Assembly: GCF_003342675.1 (NCBI RefSeq)
Contig: NZ_CP031149.1
Span: 83,063-147,062, forward strand
DNA: 64,000 nucleotides
Reading direction: 5' to 3'
From: Haloplanus rubicundus
GTDB lineage: Archaea > Halobacteriota > Halobacteria > Halobacteriales > Haloferacaceae
A program made the translations under genes and the position numbers. The notes beneath the pieces are model-generated. The model saw nothing but the letters and a program-made list of their open reading frames with translations. It ran no database searches and was not told where the DNA came from. Below are positions 61,463 through 64,000 of this stretch, in pieces; the first letter of the stretch is position 1; the number at the start of each line of letters is the position of its first letter.

Positions 61463-62113
61463 TCACGACGAATTCGATAACAGATTTTTTAAAACTTTGT
61501 TGGTCCCTCGTCGAAGGTTTTCTGAGGCGGTCTGCTGAGAAATGCCGAGTTTGCTCCCCACCTCATCGAGTGTTGTTCGACGAGGAACTTCGAAATATCC
61601 ATCTCTGACAGCTTGAAAGACCGTCTCTTGTTGCGAGTCCGTCAATTCGAATCTTGGGAGGACTTCTCTGTCTGTCAACGTGGTCAATTGGTTCAATTTA
61701 ATCGAGATATTATGCTGCTGGCAAAACTCATTAAAGCCAACAAATTTAGCATGGGAGTCGAACCGTATTCGAAAGAACCACTCCTCTTTTCCACGGGCTT
61801 CAAGAATAGTCGCGTTGGTTTCGGCAATTCCGTCAATAAGATCTTCCGCCTTGTCCTCCCAATCGATGCGGTACAGAGCGCTCCCATTTATTTGATCCAA
61901 CTGCGTGAGGTCTATGACGTGCTTACTGGTGCGGAGCGAAGTCTCAAACTGATTAAGTTCGTCTCCATGTACCCAGACGTACGGCATTATCCGTCGAGAC
62001 GCCGGGATAACGCGCTCCATCTCGATGTGAGCGACGGGGTCACGACCCAGTACTTCACCGAGAAGAAACTCATCACCATCGATGGTGAACTCTGAAACAA
62101 TGCTCATACTCAC
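61463..62113 (-). CDS. Bat-type (HTH_10) transcriptional regulator
   Basis: 216 residues. An N-terminal sensory half without PAS (VHGDELNQFETSLRTSKHVI) and the C-terminal HTH_10 (LTDSQQETVFQAVRDGYFEV, DEVGSKLGISQQTASENLR). Length is typical of short Bat-like regulators. More AT-rich than the backbone. Confidence 0.82.
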   Translation of the reverse strand: MSMSIVSEFTIDGDEFLLGEVLGRDPVAHIEMERVIPASRRIMPYVWVHGDELNQFETSLRTSKHVIDLTQLDQINGSALYRIDWEDKAEDLIDGIAETNATILEARGKEEWFFRIRFDSHAKFVGFNEFCQQHNISIKLNQLTTLTDREVLPRFELTDSQQETVFQAVRDGYFEVPRRTTLDEVGSKLGISQQTASENLRRGTNKVLKNLLSNSS

Positions 62114-62169
62114 AGTATCGGTGTCAGGTGATATGAATACTCCCTAGGCGACCCTACCGGTGAAGCGTT

Positions 62170-62202
62170 GCGAGATACGTGCCCTCTATCTTGCACGCGG
62201 TG
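62170..62202 (-). repeat. Module-boundary repeat R4
   Basis: GCGAGATACGTGCCCTCTAT then CTTGCACGCGGTG: reverse orientation, TGC-AGATA stem. Right boundary of the last module. Confidence 0.6.
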
Positions 62203-62287
62203 AGAGAATTATTTGTCATCTAATATTTGAGCGTAAGATTATGAACTCACGAATCCACAGTTGAATGACCACTTTGCTCACGGTGAA

Positions 62288-62617
62288 TCAGGAGATGTCA
62301 CCGAGTCGTCGCTGAAGCTGATCCTGCACTCTGTGTGCTTGCTGATCCGAGAGGTCGACCTCTGTATCGACGCTGATGCCCGGGATATCGACGATGTCTT
62401 CGAGAGAGTCACTGAGCGTCTGCTGGTTCTCGGGAAGGACATGCTGAGAGTCGTCGTCCGTCCGCCGGTCGTGCTCTTGCATGGCGAGTTGGATCATCAT
62501 CGCCGGCTTTCTGAACAACTCGCCAGCGACCTCAAGATACTCCTGATAGGTATCCGAGGCCATCGACCCCTCGTATTCCTGCAGTACCGCGATGAGCAAG
62601 GAGAGCTGAAGGGTCAA
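62288..62617 (-). CDS. Hypothetical protein, probably 5'-truncated
   Basis: 109 residues from TTG 62617. The start abuts the hairpin of a deleted tnpB element, so the true N-terminus is probably lost. It reads LQLSLLIAVLQEYEGSMASD, then a helical segment KPAMMIQLAMQEHDRRT and an acidic end (VDLSDQQAHRVQDQLQRRLG). Not recognised. Confidence 0.45.
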   Translation of the reverse strand: MTLQLSLLIAVLQEYEGSMASDTYQEYLEVAGELFRKPAMMIQLAMQEHDRRTDDDSQHVLPENQQTLSDSLEDIVDIPGISVDTEVDLSDQQAHRVQDQLQRRLGDIS

Positions 62618-62620
62618 CTA

Positions 62621-62657
62621 TCCCACCCTAAGCGCCTTCGGCGTTTCGAGTGTGGGG
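62621..62657 (-). repeat. Right-end hairpin of the deleted tnpB element
   Basis: CCCAC (62622-62626) ... GTGGG (62652-62656) enclosing CGCC-ttc-GGCG. Same two-level design as the hairpin after the intact tnpB at 17501-17551. Confidence 0.55.
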
Positions 62658-63197
62658 CTTGTCCGTGAACTCGGCCTCAAACCCGTCCGGGTGGGCGGTA
62701 AATCCGCCACTCAGCGTAACGGCGGGATTTTCGATCCCGAGGTCCACCCCGAGGACCGTTCCGTCCTCGGCGGTGTTCCGTTCGGTATCGGTCTTGTATC
62801 GGCCGAAACCGATATGCAAAAAGTAGTCGCCGTCGCGGGCGGTGAGCGTACTTTCCGTGATGCACCATGTGTCCGAGTCAAGGTACTGCTGTTGGTAGTC
62901 ATCCTCAGCCTCGGGAAGTGCAAGTTCACACCGGACGCAACTCTCTGTGGTGGAGAGTGAGACGGTGTCGTCGGCAAACAACGCCATGGTCCGGGTGTCG
63001 TATTTCATCGTGGGTGCGGTGAAGGCCGGCTTGCTGACCTTCTTGCCTTTAGACCGGCGTTTCATACAGCCGGTGATGGCTTGGGCGGCTTGGTGGGTGG
63101 CCAGAATCGCGTGCTGACTCCCGAAAGCGGTGTCTTCGCGGACGGTGTCATAGGCGAGGGGCTGGACGTCGCTCTTGATGTTGTACTTGCCCCACAT
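62628..63197 (-). pseudogene. tnpB: TnpB truncated after the first RuvC motif
   Basis: 189 residues from ATG 63197. It keeps the N-terminal half and the first catalytic Asp (VLGVDLGIENPAVTLSGG), then runs directly into the right-end hairpin. The second and third RuvC motifs and the zinc finger are missing, so it cannot cut DNA. The deletion joined the middle of the gene to the element end, leaving a possible omega-RNA. Confidence 0.78.
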
Positions 63198-63511
63198 TGT
63201 ATATGATTGGTTGCATATATCTCAGATTAAGTATATTAATTTGAAGCGAGGTATTGCTCCACCTATGTCACATTTCTGTTAAATATATTGGACATTGTGC
63301 GAGATCTCATATAGGGAAGGGAGACACCTACCACAGAAACCGTGAATATGGTCAACCACCATCTTCGTTCAGTCGCAGAAGTACAGGTGAAAGCGTGTTT
63401 GATTTTCCTTCGGACACGCGTAACAGGACCAAGTGTGCTCATGCCGGAGTAGGTCACCCCACAATCCGGATAGTGATCTGATTTTGTGGGGTAATCTCAG
63501 CGTCGAATTTC
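63198..63511. other. Intergenic, no gene seen
   Basis: AT-rich near 63200-63240 (probable promoter of the tnpB fragment, with TATATG ... CATATA). Nothing else supported. Confidence 0.4.
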
Positions 63512-63916
63512 CTACTCGTTAGTATACGAATGCGTGATGAGTTCTACCGCAGTCGAAATATCCGTAGGTGATCGGACGACCAATAGCAAAGAGTACGTGT
63601 CTCCAAACCCGCCTCCTGCAGACCCTTCCAAGAGAGACAGATGATCGTCCAACTCGTGTCGATATAAGATACGGAGCTGCGTCTGCTGTGGATGAATCTG
63701 TGCGAGGGTATGCTGACAGTCAGGATGGATGACTGGAGCCCAGTGTTTCGTCCGTTCGATACGCATCTCAGGATTCTCCGTCAGCAGCTGTCGCTCCAAC
63801 TCATGGAACAAATGTCGGCCTTCGATATCAGAGAGATCCGGGGGCAACGCCAGAGCAGCACTGATTTCGAGACTACACTGCTCACCCACTCGCGAACCAA
63901 TCCATATCTGGCTCAC
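63512..63916 (-). CDS. Hypothetical protein
   Basis: 134 residues. Not recognised. Segments VGEQCSLEISAALALPPDLS and RHLFHELERQLLTENPEMR look folded and helical. It may be a small haloarchaeal accessory gene with its own promoter. Nothing further is supported to the end of the window. Confidence 0.5.
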   Translation of the reverse strand: MSQIWIGSRVGEQCSLEISAALALPPDLSDIEGRHLFHELERQLLTENPEMRIERTKHWAPVIHPDCQHTLAQIHPQQTQLRILYRHELDDHLSLLEGSAGGGFGDTYSLLLVVRSPTDISTAVELITHSYTNE

Positions 63917-64000
63917 CTACCGAACCGCCGCTATTCGACAGGATAAGGATATTAAATTTTATAATTATCGGATTCACACGATATAGGGAGTTAATTAGTG

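Noticed and set aside
35443..62202. The dispersed TGCAAGATA repeats as a CRISPR array or integron attC array
   Set aside because: They are kilobases apart, alternate in orientation around modules rather than pointing one way, and no cas genes or array-type spacers are present; terminal repeats of mobile modules fit better.
1..64000. tRNA and rRNA genes, CRISPR arrays
   Set aside because: None of the conserved tRNA arm patterns, rRNA blocks or regularly spaced repeats were noticed when reading both strands; a covariance scan would be needed to exclude a tRNA fragment near the integrase.

Overview
The window is haloarchaeal (class Halobacteria). The evidence is GC-rich codons, strongly acidic proteins, TATA-type promoters with few Shine-Dalgarno sites, and families largely restricted to or typical of haloarchaea (amphi-Trp, HalOD1, DUF7344-like, Bat-type HTH_10, IS6-type ISH elements, TnpB-only IS200/IS605 elements). 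No rRNA, tRNA or CRISPR array was seen. A ParA locus, a tyrosine recombinase, IS debris and many short accessory operons suggest a megaplasmid or an integrated plasmid-like element.

Layout. 1-11.4 kb: a plus-strand defence-type operon cut by the left edge, with a DUF499 protein, a small DUF3780-like protein, a DUF1156 DNA methylase, a protein that fuses an MCM N-terminal OB/zinc domain to an HsdR-type nuclease domain, and a PLD-SNF2 helicase. 11.4-22.2 kb: an accessory patchwork with an IS6 element, a truncated antiporter joined to a truncated arsM, an ArsR-like regulator with a clear operator, amphi-Trp protein, TnpB with an omega-RNA-like hairpin, an XPB-Bax1 helicase-nuclease pair, a TrkA/RCK protein and transposase remnants. 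22.5-26 kb: an integrase, an AT-rich array of ACGGTA motifs just upstream of parA and its acidic partner, and a 133-nt multi-branched inverted repeat. 26-57 kb: a mostly minus-strand backbone of small operons. It includes SWIM proteins, an orphan NrdJ-type C-terminal domain, two TGT-like proteins, a GNAT-like protein, a methylase-like protein lacking its catalytic motif, a metallopeptidase/VWA protein and a MoxR-like ATPase. 57.5-64 kb: IS200/IS605 debris, haloarchaeal regulators and a deleted tnpB.

Three unusual patterns organise 26-62 kb. First, at least ten backbone operons start with a shared leader: TTTGTCG followed by a short hairpin whose two arms change together from copy to copy. Second, four of these promoters carry the same dyad (GTCCTACGYTAC, usually 15 nt, then GTWRCGTAGGAC). 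Third, genes lacking the leader lie in modules bounded by inverted copies of a roughly 30-bp hairpin repeat (TGCAAGATA-N-AGAG...). The modules carry an orphan CARF regulator, a helical-repeat protein, a DUF433/DUF5615 toxin-antitoxin pair, a redox cluster and Bat/HalOD1/DUF7344 regulators. The simplest reading is a co-regulated backbone into which small cargo modules were repeatedly inserted between operons.

All functions are inferred by reading the translated sequences against remembered family motifs; no search was run.
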